Of a DNA stretch of 64,000 bases, positions 53,947 through 64,000 are shown in pieces. Position numbers and translations under genes: made by a program. The notes beneath the pieces were generated by a model. That model searched no databases. It saw nothing but the letters and a program-made list of their open reading frames with translations, and was not told the DNA's origin. This DNA is from Tetrapyrgos nigripes (taxonomy: Eukaryota; Basidiomycota; Agaricomycetes; Agaricales; Campanellaceae): positions 62,001 through 126,000 of the forward strand of contig JAACJM010000164.1 of assembly GCA_013368315.1 (NCBI GenBank), written 5' to 3'. Within the stretch, counting starts at the first letter, position 1; the number at the start of each line of letters is the position of its first letter.

Positions 53947-56544
53947 TCATTTACTATTGTTGCTGTTGTCATTGGTCCCAAAACTTGAAATCGATACGCC
54001 TGGAATAGGGCTAACTTGGGGAAGAGGAACCCCTGCAGGATTCATGACATATGGCCCTTGTGCCGGTAATGTCTGTCCGCTGCCGTACAGTGTTTTCGCT
54101 AGAGGTGCTTCAAAGGGCTGGGCTTCGGTGTTGAAAACGTCTGCGAGAGGAAGAGCAGTCAGTATGGGGCATACGCTGAGAGAAGAAGACTAAAACGCAC
54201 ATTTATCAAGACTGATGTGGTCCGGGTCGTCAAAGGTGAGGTACCTAGTAGTAGTTAATGAGGATTTCGTAAACAGACAGGGGGAGATACTCACAAATAC
54301 TTCAACACTTCCGCAAACCAAAAGCTCTCCGTATTATCGATCCTACTCACAGTCGCATTATTCACATCATTTATCCCAGAATACCTCCACTCGACTGGAC
54401 CTGTAAAATTTTTTTGAAACTTTCTACAGCACTAGCAGCTCGGGCGAGGTATTTGGTGTCTCCCGTCGCACGCCAAGCATAAAAGTTTGACTCTAGTACT
54501 TCGGGACGAAGCACATACTCTGATCTTGTGATAAAGAAACCGTGTTGGATGTAGAAGACAATCTGTGTACGGTTGGGACGAGTTGTCGCCAGGTTGGAAG
54601 GAGTCTTGGGCGAGCCATTCGAAGGAGTCGGGGCCTATACCAGTGCTGTGTGCATATTAGGATGATTTGTTGAGGAAAGTGAAGAGAACGTGTTGTTAGA
54701 TATGATTGTCAGTGCGAGTGGAAATCGACAGACAATGAATTGACTTACACAGTACTGGCGTATGTGTTCCAGCATGCTTCGACGAGCTCCAAGCCAATGT
54801 CGACTATAGTGTCATTGTTGAGGAGTTTACCACCTAACCATGTAGAAAAACAAAGTAATGAGTCACAGAGTGCACCGTAGATTTTATGCAAAGAGAAGGA
54901 AGCCTTACCGAAAATCCAATTACCACCATGGAAACAGGCAAGGTGTGAAGAAACATGCACAATGTCTCCATTATCGTCTCTGTCAGCCAAGTATAAGTGG
55001 TTCTGGACTGTAGATCTCTGGGTATATTGGGTGAGGAACAAAATTCAATGGAAGGTATTGCAAAGAAACTCACACTCTGCAGATGCTTGATGGACGAATC
55101 AACAGCTGTATGCCATTCATCCGCAAATAAATTATCGTCGGTGTTAGTCAGACGAGCATACTTGATCAAGTACTCGAGATAACTATCCGAACCACCACCC
55201 CAAGACTAGGAACGAAAATAGGCGAGACAGTACAATAATAGTCAGCGAGTACGCCAGGTTTTTCTCAGAGGTCAATGAATGACATACGATTTTGTTCCCA
55301 ACGAACGCATTGGTAGCGGGATCAATGCCCTGAGCAGCGAGGCCCGGAAGAGGATCCGTCTGTAGGTACATTGGGGGATAAATTAGAAAAGAAAGCTGAA
55401 TGACGAGTAGAATGACATACCAGTCCAGCGATAGTCCGGACAGATCCTTCCGCCAGCCTGCGATATGTGTCGTTACCAGTGTACAAGGATAACCTGTTGA
55501 ATTCTAAATCGAGCTACACCCTTGTCTTAAAAAACGTTAACGCTTTCAAGCTTCAAACGCATCATACCGTTCCAGCTTCGGCGATGTTGGACTGGAAAGG
55601 TGTTCGTCAATACAAGCTCCTTCTGATACAGTAGCTTCGTGACTTACAATGCCGAGATTGGGTGAATTAGTGTCAAAATCAACCGAACCCCAGGGTATCG
55701 TTTGATTCTATCAACACAATTGGTGGTCAGCCGTGCCATTAGCGTACGAGTAAAGTTCTGTATGCACTGGGGTCTCCCAAGCGAATGCCATCTTGTCCGT
55801 GAGTTGTTTGGCCTTGTCAATCAGGATCTGGTGTTGCTTTCCGCTCAGCTCATATGAGGCTATGAGCCCACCTAAGTACCGGATTGTTGTCTCGAATATA
55901 CTGTAACCCGAAGAAAGAAGATACCGCATGTCAATTTATTATCCTAGTTCGCCATGGTCTTGACTAACCTGACAGTGTTTGGAGTTTGTGATTCACTAAA
56001 ATCTATCTTCCCCACAAATTGTACGGCTTCGTTGAAGAAATCCTACATCAGAAACATGCTTTTAGCTCCAATGTACGCGTAAATATAAGGATAAATCGCG
56101 GACATCCAAACCCATGATTTTCTGTGATGGAATGATAAGGATACGGAATGGTTCGTTAACATTAATTACCACATGCTCCCCAGTAAAAAAACGTACCATA
56201 GTCGCCATACCATCAACGATGGACGCGCCCCAACCATTCCTACAATCATTGAATGATTCGCTAACGGGATCTAAGTCGTCGTGTCCGAACGCGAATTTCC
56301 TGATCGACTCCAATAGAAGAGGATAGCATGAGCCTGTGATGGACAGAGGAGAGAAAAAGGAGCGTCCTTACCTGTAGGCTTGATAACTCTCTATGAAGAT
56401 ATTCTTGACATTATCACGGTGTTGGAAGGCACTGTCGGGTACTTGAAGACCAGCCTTTTGCACTGGACCTGCGAAAGCCAAAGGGCAGAGGATTGACAGA
56501 ACGCTAAAGCAACGTAAGGTAGTCACGACGTGAAGTCCAACCAT
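53947..56544 (-). CDS. GH47 class I alpha-1,2-mannosidase
   Basis: A multi-exon minus-strand gene with about 50-60 base introns. It starts at 56544 with a signal peptide (MVGLHVVTTLRCFSVLSILC...AFA), then NVKNIFIESYQAYR|KFAFGHDDL (junction at 56372), WGASIVDGMATM, FETTIRYLGGLIASYELSGK, QTIPWGSVDFDTNSPN, IAEAGTLDLEFNRLSLYTGN, GGGSDSYLEYLIKYARL, DNGDIVHVSSHLACFHGG, GIGPDSFEWLA, EYVLRPEVLESNFYAWRATG, and the Ca/catalytic block GINDVNNATVSRIDNTESFW...FAEVLKYL, ending VFNTEAQPFEA and a short tail to the stop at 53947. GH47 enzymes trim Man9GlcNAc2 N-glycans in the ER/Golgi or, with cleaved signals as here, outside the cell. All core motifs are present and no lesion is seen, so it is probably a functional host gene. 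Confidence 0.85.
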
Positions 56545-58914
56545 CCTGCAGGACGGTGAGATGTCGAGGGACAATGGACGTAAAAGAAAATGCTTCAACT
56601 AAAGGCTTCTTATAAGGTTCGGGTGGTATTATCATGGCGTTGAACGATACTCAAGCTCGAATCTGCTCATACGATATACCATCTTTCCGTTCAAGAACCG
56701 AAGAACCATTACATAGTTATATTCTGCGCGGGGAGAAGGACCTTAAGATAACTCGTGTGATACAATACACTTACCCATACAGTTTCGAGAGTCATTCCAT
56801 GTGTTGCGTGCTAAGACCATATGCAGGTGACTTCATGATGACTTGCTTTGGCTCCAAGCTATTCTTAATTGTTGAGTACCTCCTAGACGCATACTGAACC
56901 TTTGACTGCTCAACTTACTAGAGAAGCAGTTATTATCAAACTCGGGGTTCTGGTCTTGCAGTGTGCTGGAAATTTTCTCCAGTACACAGGAACTGCATGC
57001 GCATGCGGGTTCTCAGGACCTGACCATGAAATCGTGTGGCACTCACTTGAAGCTCTGAGGAAGCAGGGGGCTACCGCATAATAATAGTGAGGGAATAAAC
57101 TGTTCATTATGAAGGTCGCAGGAAGTCCCGGCGCGGAGAAAGCTGGGTGATTTGAAGAGAAGCCCAGTGTCGGTGCTATATAAAAAAATACTATTAGGGT
57201 AGCTGACAAGGGCTAACATACCATCACGCACGCAAGCTCATGCGGGTGCAGATCGGTACAGGGCACTACAAAGAATTGCCAGGAACATGAGGAAATGCGT
57301 AAAATTAGGAAAGAATGCTTGAGAGTCATGCGCTAGGATATGGCAAAGGACGAAGCCTGATGGAAGGTGCAGAATAGTACAAGAACTTCAAAAAGAAAGG
57401 ATAGAATGCGCATCATGTGCTGCCATAAGCGACCGCGTGCCACGCCTCTCCAAAACCATCATCCAAAGGGTCGAGCGTCAATCCAGCCCTCTCGGTGGTC
57501 GGTGATACTCCAAAAATTTCCTGGTGCTTCTTATAATACCAAAGAGTACCCTTGCCAAACTAAAGCCCGGAAAAGGCACTCCGTCGTCGTCGGCGACGTC
57601 AAACATGACGAGCCCGACAAATTTCGAGTAAATCCACGCGTTACGGTGTGACTGTCACATCACGCCTAAACTGTACAGACTTGGGCACTTTTCGCCCTCA
57701 ACACGTGACTGGGGAAAGGTGCCACTGCTTCGCATGGCAAATTACAAGGCCCATTATTGGATAAATAAAATGGTTTCGTATGCAGTAAAAAATCAGATAG
57801 AGCCCAATATCTCAATGTAACGACGCCTTCAATTATAAATGACCTTGGATTGGGTGGAGGAAGCCATAGTGATTCAGAGAGCGGCTCTTGGTGACTTTCG
57901 ATGGCTACTGAGGGAAGGAAAACACGTCTGAAGCTTGTTGTGGTTGGGCCCGTAGTCGTCGACAGCGGAAAGGACTTGTGACGTACTCACATCGTATCAA
58001 GCGTCAGTTGAAATGGCAGTGTTTGGGCACTTCGGAGCGCTGAGGTGGCGTGTAAAAGTTAGAACCTGTGAGAACCTTTGGTACTCAATTGGGGGGTTGA
58101 CATAAGTTAACTCGGCCTAAAGGGCCTCGTAATGTTCCCACAGCCCAAAAAGGCAAACTTCATGGGCCAAGCGAGTTCCATTGTTCTTACTCTGGAGGCG
58201 CTTTTGTTCATAAGTTACAAGTATGTTTTTGGCCCCTGGTTGAAGCTGTGACCATCATTCGACTACAGAGGCCTCAGATCCATAGTGAGGCAAAGTCAGC
58301 CTGATATACGAGCTCTTAAATACCATGGAATAGCATCAAAACTATACATTTGGGCATGCTAAGGGAGTATACACTGTAAACCCAGTACAAAGACCTTGAA
58401 AAGACATGTTGAACATGTCCAAATGACACTAAACTACACTATCCTACCCTATGCAACTCATTAGGCCAAAAAGGACCTTGGACCCTGGAAGAACCACATC
58501 ATAGCCCAGAAAGATGAGCAAGTTAGTGAAAACAGACTACTGATGGCACATTAGAGAAGCAAACTGACAGCAAAAAAGAGAGACGAGGGTAATAGATATT
58601 GCAAGGCATAGAGAGAGAACTGAGCAGGCCTGGAACCAGGGGAAGGGAGGGCGTTTACAAGCGGTGGTGGTGGTGAAAGAACAGTCAATGAATAAGCAAA
58701 TAAACAAAACGGAAGGCTTTCGGACAGCCGACTGAAGCCCCATTGGGACATCACGTGTTGAGGGCGGAAAGTCAAAACCTACTGTACAGTCATGACGTCG
58801 GTCATAGCTTTCTCGGACCAATCCAAGGGCAGCATCTTCCCAGCGACATTGTGCTCCACTCTCACTATGGTGCCTACTTCCACTACCAACTCCACTGCCA
58901 CCCTTGCAGTTATG
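56545..58914. other. 2.4 kb intergenic, no convincing gene
   Basis: Frames such as plus 57367-57651 (basic, KRKDRMRIMCCHKRPRATPL) and minus 56910-57231 have no recognisable family. TATA-like TATAAGG on the minus strand near 56608-56614 fits the GH47 promoter. The 57721-57751 segment is the partner of the 3828-3858 repeat. Confidence 0.4.
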
Positions 58915-60153
58915 CGAGTATCAGAAATCTGCGGGGACCTGCGGATACCCTGATACTTATCTCTACTAGCTAGATCTTTTTAGAATTCACTGTTCTAATC
59001 AGTTCTTTGTATAATAAACCCATCCTAACCTAGTACCTGTGAATATCTACTCAGTTCCCAACTGTAATTTAACATACATATGGGCATTTGTAATATAGTA
59101 GAGAGGTGTAAAAGTATACATAGAGCTTGTAAATCAACTTCAACGAAGTGTAGTGAAACTCAAATGTGCGTGGATAAGCACAGCCACTTATTCCTATCCA
59201 CAATAGAGTCTTGTTGCTAACTCAAGTATTTCTCTACAAAACAGCCTCTATTCTATGCAGTAGAGACTATTTTCATTCTCTGTAAGCCAAAGCTCTATGA
59301 ATTATGTACCAAAATTACCCTTAGACTCGAAATGAAGCCTGCACATGAATAAATCTCATCATATATCTCGTTGTAAATGCAACCTACTCATTCCACTTCA
59401 TCACTGAGCCAATGTTTCAAGTGTTCACTAAGGCTATTTGTACATCCAATTCCTAGAAAAGCCAAGATCAATGTGAACTTACTGAGATTTAGTAAAATTT
59501 ATGATAGAAATTCACTTCTACACTTTAAGTATGTTGAGGTACTGACTATCGGTGCAGAAGCTATAGCATTCCTTGCTTTCGAACCATTAGAAGTGACTTA
59601 GATGTTGGGTAGATGCTGGTAAGGTACCCGCATGGTACCTGCACGTGCACAGCCATATGCGGGTACCATGCAGGCACCACCTACGGGTACCATGTTTCTC
59701 GCCTTTATGTTGTACGAGAATCCATTGGCAAGAACTAATGGTCATTGCAGATATGCAAGCCCGTATTGAATTACATACTAACCCGCCTGCTACGTTAATT
59801 TCTGGAATCATTCTCATGGATCTTGACCAACCTCAATGCCTCCACACAATTCTACCTTTTGGCAGGCTGATAACAATGACTCTGTATTTACATTCCACAA
59901 TCTTCCTGCTTATTTATGACTCTGAACTACTTTATATTGCTCTCAGAAATATATATTCAATGATTTTGTCAGTATTCTACATTATTGTCTTCTTTGTTTC
60001 TTAGATTTTTTATCATTCTCTGTCTCCTCAGTCTCTTTGGTGTGATCTGCCACTTGTTTAGATTTATGCAGCTGTGAATTCTCCTAGACTGTCTGTGACA
60101 TCATAACTACTTCGTCTTTAACAGGTCAGGCCTTTCAGCGGTAGAATGAATTT

Positions 60154-61536
60154 CGGTATAGGGAAATCTGCGGGTACCCCATGCGGGTCTGCGGGTGGGC
60201 TGCGGGTACCATTAAATATTTGAGTTCAGCATTATATGGCATACATACGAGCATTTGTAACATAGTAGAGAGACATAAAAGTGAATATAGAGCTTGTAGA
60301 TAGACTTCAACGAAGTGTAGTGAAACTCAAATGTACATGGATAAGCACAGCCACTCACTCCCATCTGCAGTAGTCTCATTCCTAACTCCAGTATTTCTCT
60401 ACAAAGCAGCCTAGATATTTTTGCCAAAAGCTTATTGCATGCACTAGAGACTATTTCCATTCTCTGCATGCCAATATTCTATGAATTATGTACCCAAATT
60501 ACCCTTAGACTTGAAATGAAGCCTGCATCAATAAAACTCTTCGTGGTTCGCAGTGTAAATGCAACATACTCATTCTAATACATCACTGAGTCAATGTTTC
60601 AAGTGTTCAATAAAGTAATTTGTTCATCCAATTCTAGAAAAGTCAAGATCAATGTGAATTCAGCCCAAGGTTTACTAGAATTTATGATAGAAATTTACTT
60701 CTACACATTGAGCATGTCAAGGTACTGGCTATTAGTACAGAAGCTACAGCATTCCTTGTTTTCAAACTGTTAGATGTTGTGTGGATGTTAGTAATGCTCA
60801 CGAATGGTACCCGCATGGTACCCGCAGTGGCTGTGCACATGCGGGTACTATGTTTCTTGCCTTGATGTTGTATGAGAGTCCGTTAAAGAGAATGAACGGC
60901 TATTTGCACATACATACTACTGTCCTGGCATGAATGAAAGCTCAGTCTCTCTGACCAAAAAAAATCCAGAAGAAATCCAAAAAAAAAATAAATAGAAAAT
61001 GTCAAATCTGGCCTTAGATTTTTTGGCTGTGATTTGTGACTGAACTGCCTTTCATGCTGGTACACTAACCTGCCTGCTAAAGTAGCATCAACAGCGGGCC
61101 GTATGATGCTTTTACCAAGCCATTTCTACAAAAAGAATATTCTATGCAACTAAGGCTATGTAACGTTGGATACTCATACTTAGAAGCAGTCCCATTTGCA
61201 GAGAAGGGCAAAAGTAAGTGCAGAGTGGGTCAGAAAGTGTCAATGATAGGTGATGCTGAGTCTTGCATATACCACATAAATCCCATCATTTTTGTATGAA
61301 TGATTTTACCTCAATACTGACAGCGCGTTCTGTTCTTTGTGAAATTGCTACACAACAGACTCTGCATTTTGAAAGGACTATCTACACAATAAAAAGAGCA
61401 ATTAGAAGGCTTAATCAACTAAGATTCTACATGATAAGCAAAGGGTAATGGGTACCCGCATCACCCGCATCACCCACATCACCCGCATGTACCCGCTGTG
61501 TACCCGCATGGGGTACCCGCAGATTTCTGATACCCG
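60154..61536. mobile_element. E3 inner copy, inserted in the outer copy
   Basis: Ends CGGTATAGGGAAATCTGCGG and (minus strand) CGGGTATCAGAAATCTGCGG. The exact duplication AATGAATTT (10 bp if the preceding G is counted) lies at 60144-60153 and 61536-61545. 60235-60890 repeats 59075-59715 of the outer copy, including TTCAACGAAGTGTAGTGAAA. Length about 1.38 kb, the complete unit of the family. Confidence 0.8.
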
Positions 61537-61545
61537 AATGAATTT

Positions 61546-62695
61546 TGCGTTTACACCTCGCGTTTATGTAAACGCGTGCGTCTACATACCGTGCGTTTAC
61601 ACTGTATATGGCACCTAGATTTTTGCGTCCAGGTGCGTCCACCAGAGTCCGTGCATCCAGTCGATCTGTCCAGTGGGTCCAGTGGGTCCAGTGGCTGTGT
61701 TAATCCTAATTTTACCAATGATTACACTTCGCGAATACTCCCCGCTGTGTATTCTTGCTTATCACCCGTACTTTTGATTATTTCTGGCATGTTGTACTGG
61801 TTTGATATCTTCAAGCTGCGTTTCTGAGGCTATAGAGCTCAAGCCCCTATCTTAGCTACCTGCAGGTAGCTATAACTTTCAAAATCACACAAAATGTACT
61901 GAAAGTAATAATAATATACAGGGTATTTCACGGCATAAAATACATACTAGCTAGCTAGCCTAGTTGTCTCAGTAGGTCATCTTCAGATTGGTCAGATAAT
62001 ATCCCTCGGAATCCGCTAAGAGCAACAACTTCATTCGAGACGCGTGGGAAAGTTGTCGGATGTTGCGGCTATCGCAGCCATTTTATGGTGGCTAAGCTGT
62101 GGAAAATGACAGTGCGTAAACGCTATGTAAACGCAAAGTAAACGCTAGCGTCTACAATTTGCGTTGATGTAGACGCTAGCGTTTACTTTACGTTTACACG
62201 TGCGTTTACCGCGCGTCTCGCGTTTCAAAATTTGCGTTTACATCGACGCTTTGCGTTCACATTGATGTGTTGCGTTTACAACAATTTTTGAAAGTTTGAG
62301 TAATAATAAAGTATATTTGATGGAATTTTGATCAGCATATACTTGGTTCAAGAGTGTTTCTTGCTTATATCTGAAAATCTAAAGCTACAAGTCTGAAGTC
62401 ACTAGCTTGGGAGTGAACTCTGTACATTATACACATGATATAATACTGGGATGGCTTTCTGGAACACTAAGAACCCATTTCTAAGTTGTATTTAGATGCA
62501 AGGCTATGTTTGAGACAGGTCAAATCACAAAGGATATTTACTGATTAGATTCTACATAAGTAACTACTTATTGATTTCAGGTTAGCCATCTTCAATCAGT
62601 CTACCTTGGCCTGGATGATATGAAATGCATGATGTAAACGCAAAAGTGAGCCAAGTGTAAATGCAAAACGCAAAAATGTAGACGCTCGCGTTTAC
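61546..62695. mobile_element. Motif-array element E5 (GCGTTTACA type)
   Basis: Clusters of GCGTTTACA/TGTAAACGC and GTAGACGC occur at 61547-61603, 62108-62283 (more than twelve copies in both orientations) and 62635-62695. A separate GTCCAG cluster at 61617-61690, GCGTCCAGGTGCGTCC then three GTCCAGTGG, suggests a further nested end like that at 14.9 kb. Exact termini are uncertain. Confidence 0.55.
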
Positions 62696-62914
62696 ATGAA
62701 AATTACATAGACTGGGCCTTTCAGCTATGAGTCAGCTTCCTGTAAAGCCTTTCTACTATGTTCTGCTGCTTATTCCTCAGTCACAATAAAAGAGCCATCA
62801 GAAGGCTTAATTAACAATGATTCTACATAATAAGCAAAGGGTATTGAATATTCAAAGGTACCCGCATGTACCCGCAGTGTACCCGCACATTTCTGATGCC
62901 CGGTTTGGAAATCC

Positions 62915-63665
62915 TACGTGACATTGAGTGTTGAAAAAGAGAACAACGTCCCTTCGTCGTCGCAATCACCTTTTGGAAACAGTAGCCTTCAATATCACGA
63001 CGAGAATACCATGCAAGAAAGACTTGGCTTACCACTGACGATGGGAATCTTTGCAGCCTTGCCTTGTTGAACCAATTTTGTGGATTATCACTCAGGAATA
63101 CACCATCTGCACGAGGGAGCCAAGCTAAATTGAGAGACTAGGAGAGGTTTGAAATTGGAGGGGACTATCACGCACAAAGCTACGTACCTGATACGAAAAG
63201 ATATTGGGAGAATTGTTGACAGCGTCCTTGAGCTGGTCATAAGGAACTTCACGGAGGCATTGAAGGGTATCCTCGGATCCTAAGCAGCCGGTTTGGTCTA
63301 CGAGAGCGTCGTAATCTGTAAGGATCGATGAGATGATGACTATCAGTACGCTTGAAAGAAGCTAAAAATGAGAACATGTGCACTTCTGTCCGTTAGTGAT
63401 ATCCCCCACTGGAATTGGAGAACCAGATTGCATAAATCCAGCTCGGAAAAGACCCTCAGTGTCACCACCGTTGTTGAGCATATGCAGAGCAACGGAAATG
63501 GCTCCGGCAGATTCTCCCCAGCTATGATTGAACGTTACATATATGCATCAGAATGAGATACTACGGAAATAGGGGGGGGGATGGGGGAGAGTGACTAGTG
63601 AATCGAGTATACTCACATCGTGACCTTCTCCGGATCACCTCCAAACGCACCAATATCTATATCTA
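62915..63665 (-). pseudogene. Type-B carboxylesterase/lipase fragment
   Basis: Minus-strand exon blocks: IGAFGGDPEKVTI|WGESAGAISVALHMLNNGG, with the nucleophile Ser in GESAG; LFRAGFMQSGSPIPVGDITN; YDALVDQTGCLGSEDTLQCL; SLNLAWLPRADGVFLSDNPQ; KIPIVSGDCDDEGTLFSFST. These are the central third of a fungal carboxylesterase type B. The N-terminal part ends abruptly near 63665 in an AT-repeat (ATCTATATCTATATTC). The C-terminal part, with the acid and His of the triad, is cut off at the GTAGGA donor-like site where E3 begins (62902). It was probably a secreted esterase; now broken. Confidence 0.75.
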
Positions 63666-64000
63666 TATTCTATATAGAATGCGACTACCCGTGTGAGGAT
63701 TTCGACGGCTAATTAACCGAGTAAGGCACAAAGTCACGTGGCCTGTACAACCTTCCGATGGAAACAACTGCCACCACTGACGGCCGCGCTTACTGCCGGT
63801 AATAAGCCCCTGTCTGTCTGTTTTCCCAGGCAAACCTCACTACCTATGTTCCACAGCATATATGCTACATACCTCAATGAATATAGCAAAAAGGTCCCTG
63901 TAAAATATATGAAGATGTAAATAGCTCAAGAAAGCCTTGGATTCCACCATACTGAGGTCAACTATTAGTAAATTGTAAGAAAGCATACTTTCCTCAGGTG
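63666..64000. other. Window end, nothing recognised
   Basis: No known repeat and no family for the short plus-strand frame at 63738-63920. Left of it an AT microsatellite ATATCTATATCTATATTC marks the break of the esterase. Confidence 0.4.

Larger units (their letters stand above)
58915..62902. mobile_element. Motif-array element E3 outer copy (GGTACCCGCA type), nested
   Basis: Left end CGAGTATCAGAAATCTGCGG; right end (minus strand) CGGGCATCAGAAATGTGCGG. Clusters of TACCCGCA/TGCGGGTA lie at both ends and at 59610-59690. It is interrupted by a second copy (60154-61536) and by E5 (about 61546-62695): the right part CAGAAGGCTTAATTAACAAT at 62789 matches the same place in the inner copy. No protein is supported. 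A target duplication is not visible for this copy. Its right end lies in the esterase relic. Confidence 0.65.

Noticed and set aside
57367..57651. Basic 94-codon frame as a nuclear protein gene
   Set aside because: No conserved motif, no splice partner and no clear promoter. Codon content looks like spacer.
58537..58821. Minus-strand frame with hydrophobic stretch as a membrane protein
   Set aside because: The overlapping frames are equally open and the stretch lacks a plausible start context or family. Treated as intergenic.
1..64000. tRNA, rRNA or other structural RNA genes
   Set aside because: I looked for clover-leaf box A/B patterns and conserved rRNA blocks by eye and found none convincing. 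A covariance-model scan would settle it.

Overview
The window looks like a piece of an Agaricomycete (Basidiomycota) genome that is very rich in transposons. The evidence is short spliceosomal introns (about 45-65 bases), a DUF6593 gene, a Kre9/Knh1-type wall protein, a basidiomycete-style seven-helix membrane protein relic, and mobile element families typical of that class: Plavaka, DUF659-type hAT, chromovirus Ty3, Ty1/copia, DIRS and an rve-type integrase gene. I see no rRNA or tRNA gene, no CRISPR array and no prokaryotic operon. The order or species cannot be fixed from the sequence alone.

Layout. 1-3.4 kb: a decayed Plavaka transposase with a small coiled-coil companion gene. 4-7.5 kb: a 5'-truncated Ty3 chromovirus (element A) inserted in a USP-like gene relic. 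8.6-10.9 kb: a decayed hAT transposase. 11-17 kb: mostly non-coding DNA with several short repeat arrays, a seven-helix membrane protein relic and an intact-looking four-exon Kre9/Knh1 gene. 17.3-18.3 kb: a DUF6593 gene. 19.4-22.9 kb: a single-pass membrane protein gene with a small hAT inserted nearby.

22.9-51.8 kb is one nested structure. A Ty1/copia element (C, 22945-51747, 5-bp target duplication) sits in what looks like the last exon of the membrane protein gene. Two insertions split C. The first is a 7.7-kb Ty3 chromovirus (B, 24159-31845, 5-bp duplication) that carries an extra captured gene before its 3' LTR. The second is a DIRS-type tyrosine-recombinase retrotransposon (D, about 35.6-50.5 kb). 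D's gag is in turn split by a DNA transposon (K, 39422-47747, 9-bp duplication) and by a motif-array element (E4). K is itself invaded by another motif-array element (E1). The nest is therefore host gene > C > D > K > E1.

K is the most interesting object. It has terminal inverted repeats with a perfect 26-bp core and a 9-bp target duplication. It holds two divergently transcribed multi-exon genes whose reading frames I could splice through without a break: a 482-aa rve-like DDE integrase/transposase and a 737-aa alpha-type protein kinase with an N-terminal CxxC...CxxC motif. Almost every other element here carries stops and frameshifts.

52.3-63 kb: several non-coding elements (E2, E3, E5 and a foldback MITE) whose ends are inverted arrays of a short motif that differs from family to family. 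E2 and E3 nevertheless share internal sequence. They flank an apparently intact GH47 alpha-mannosidase gene (53947-56544) and interrupt a type-B carboxylesterase relic (62.9-63.7 kb).
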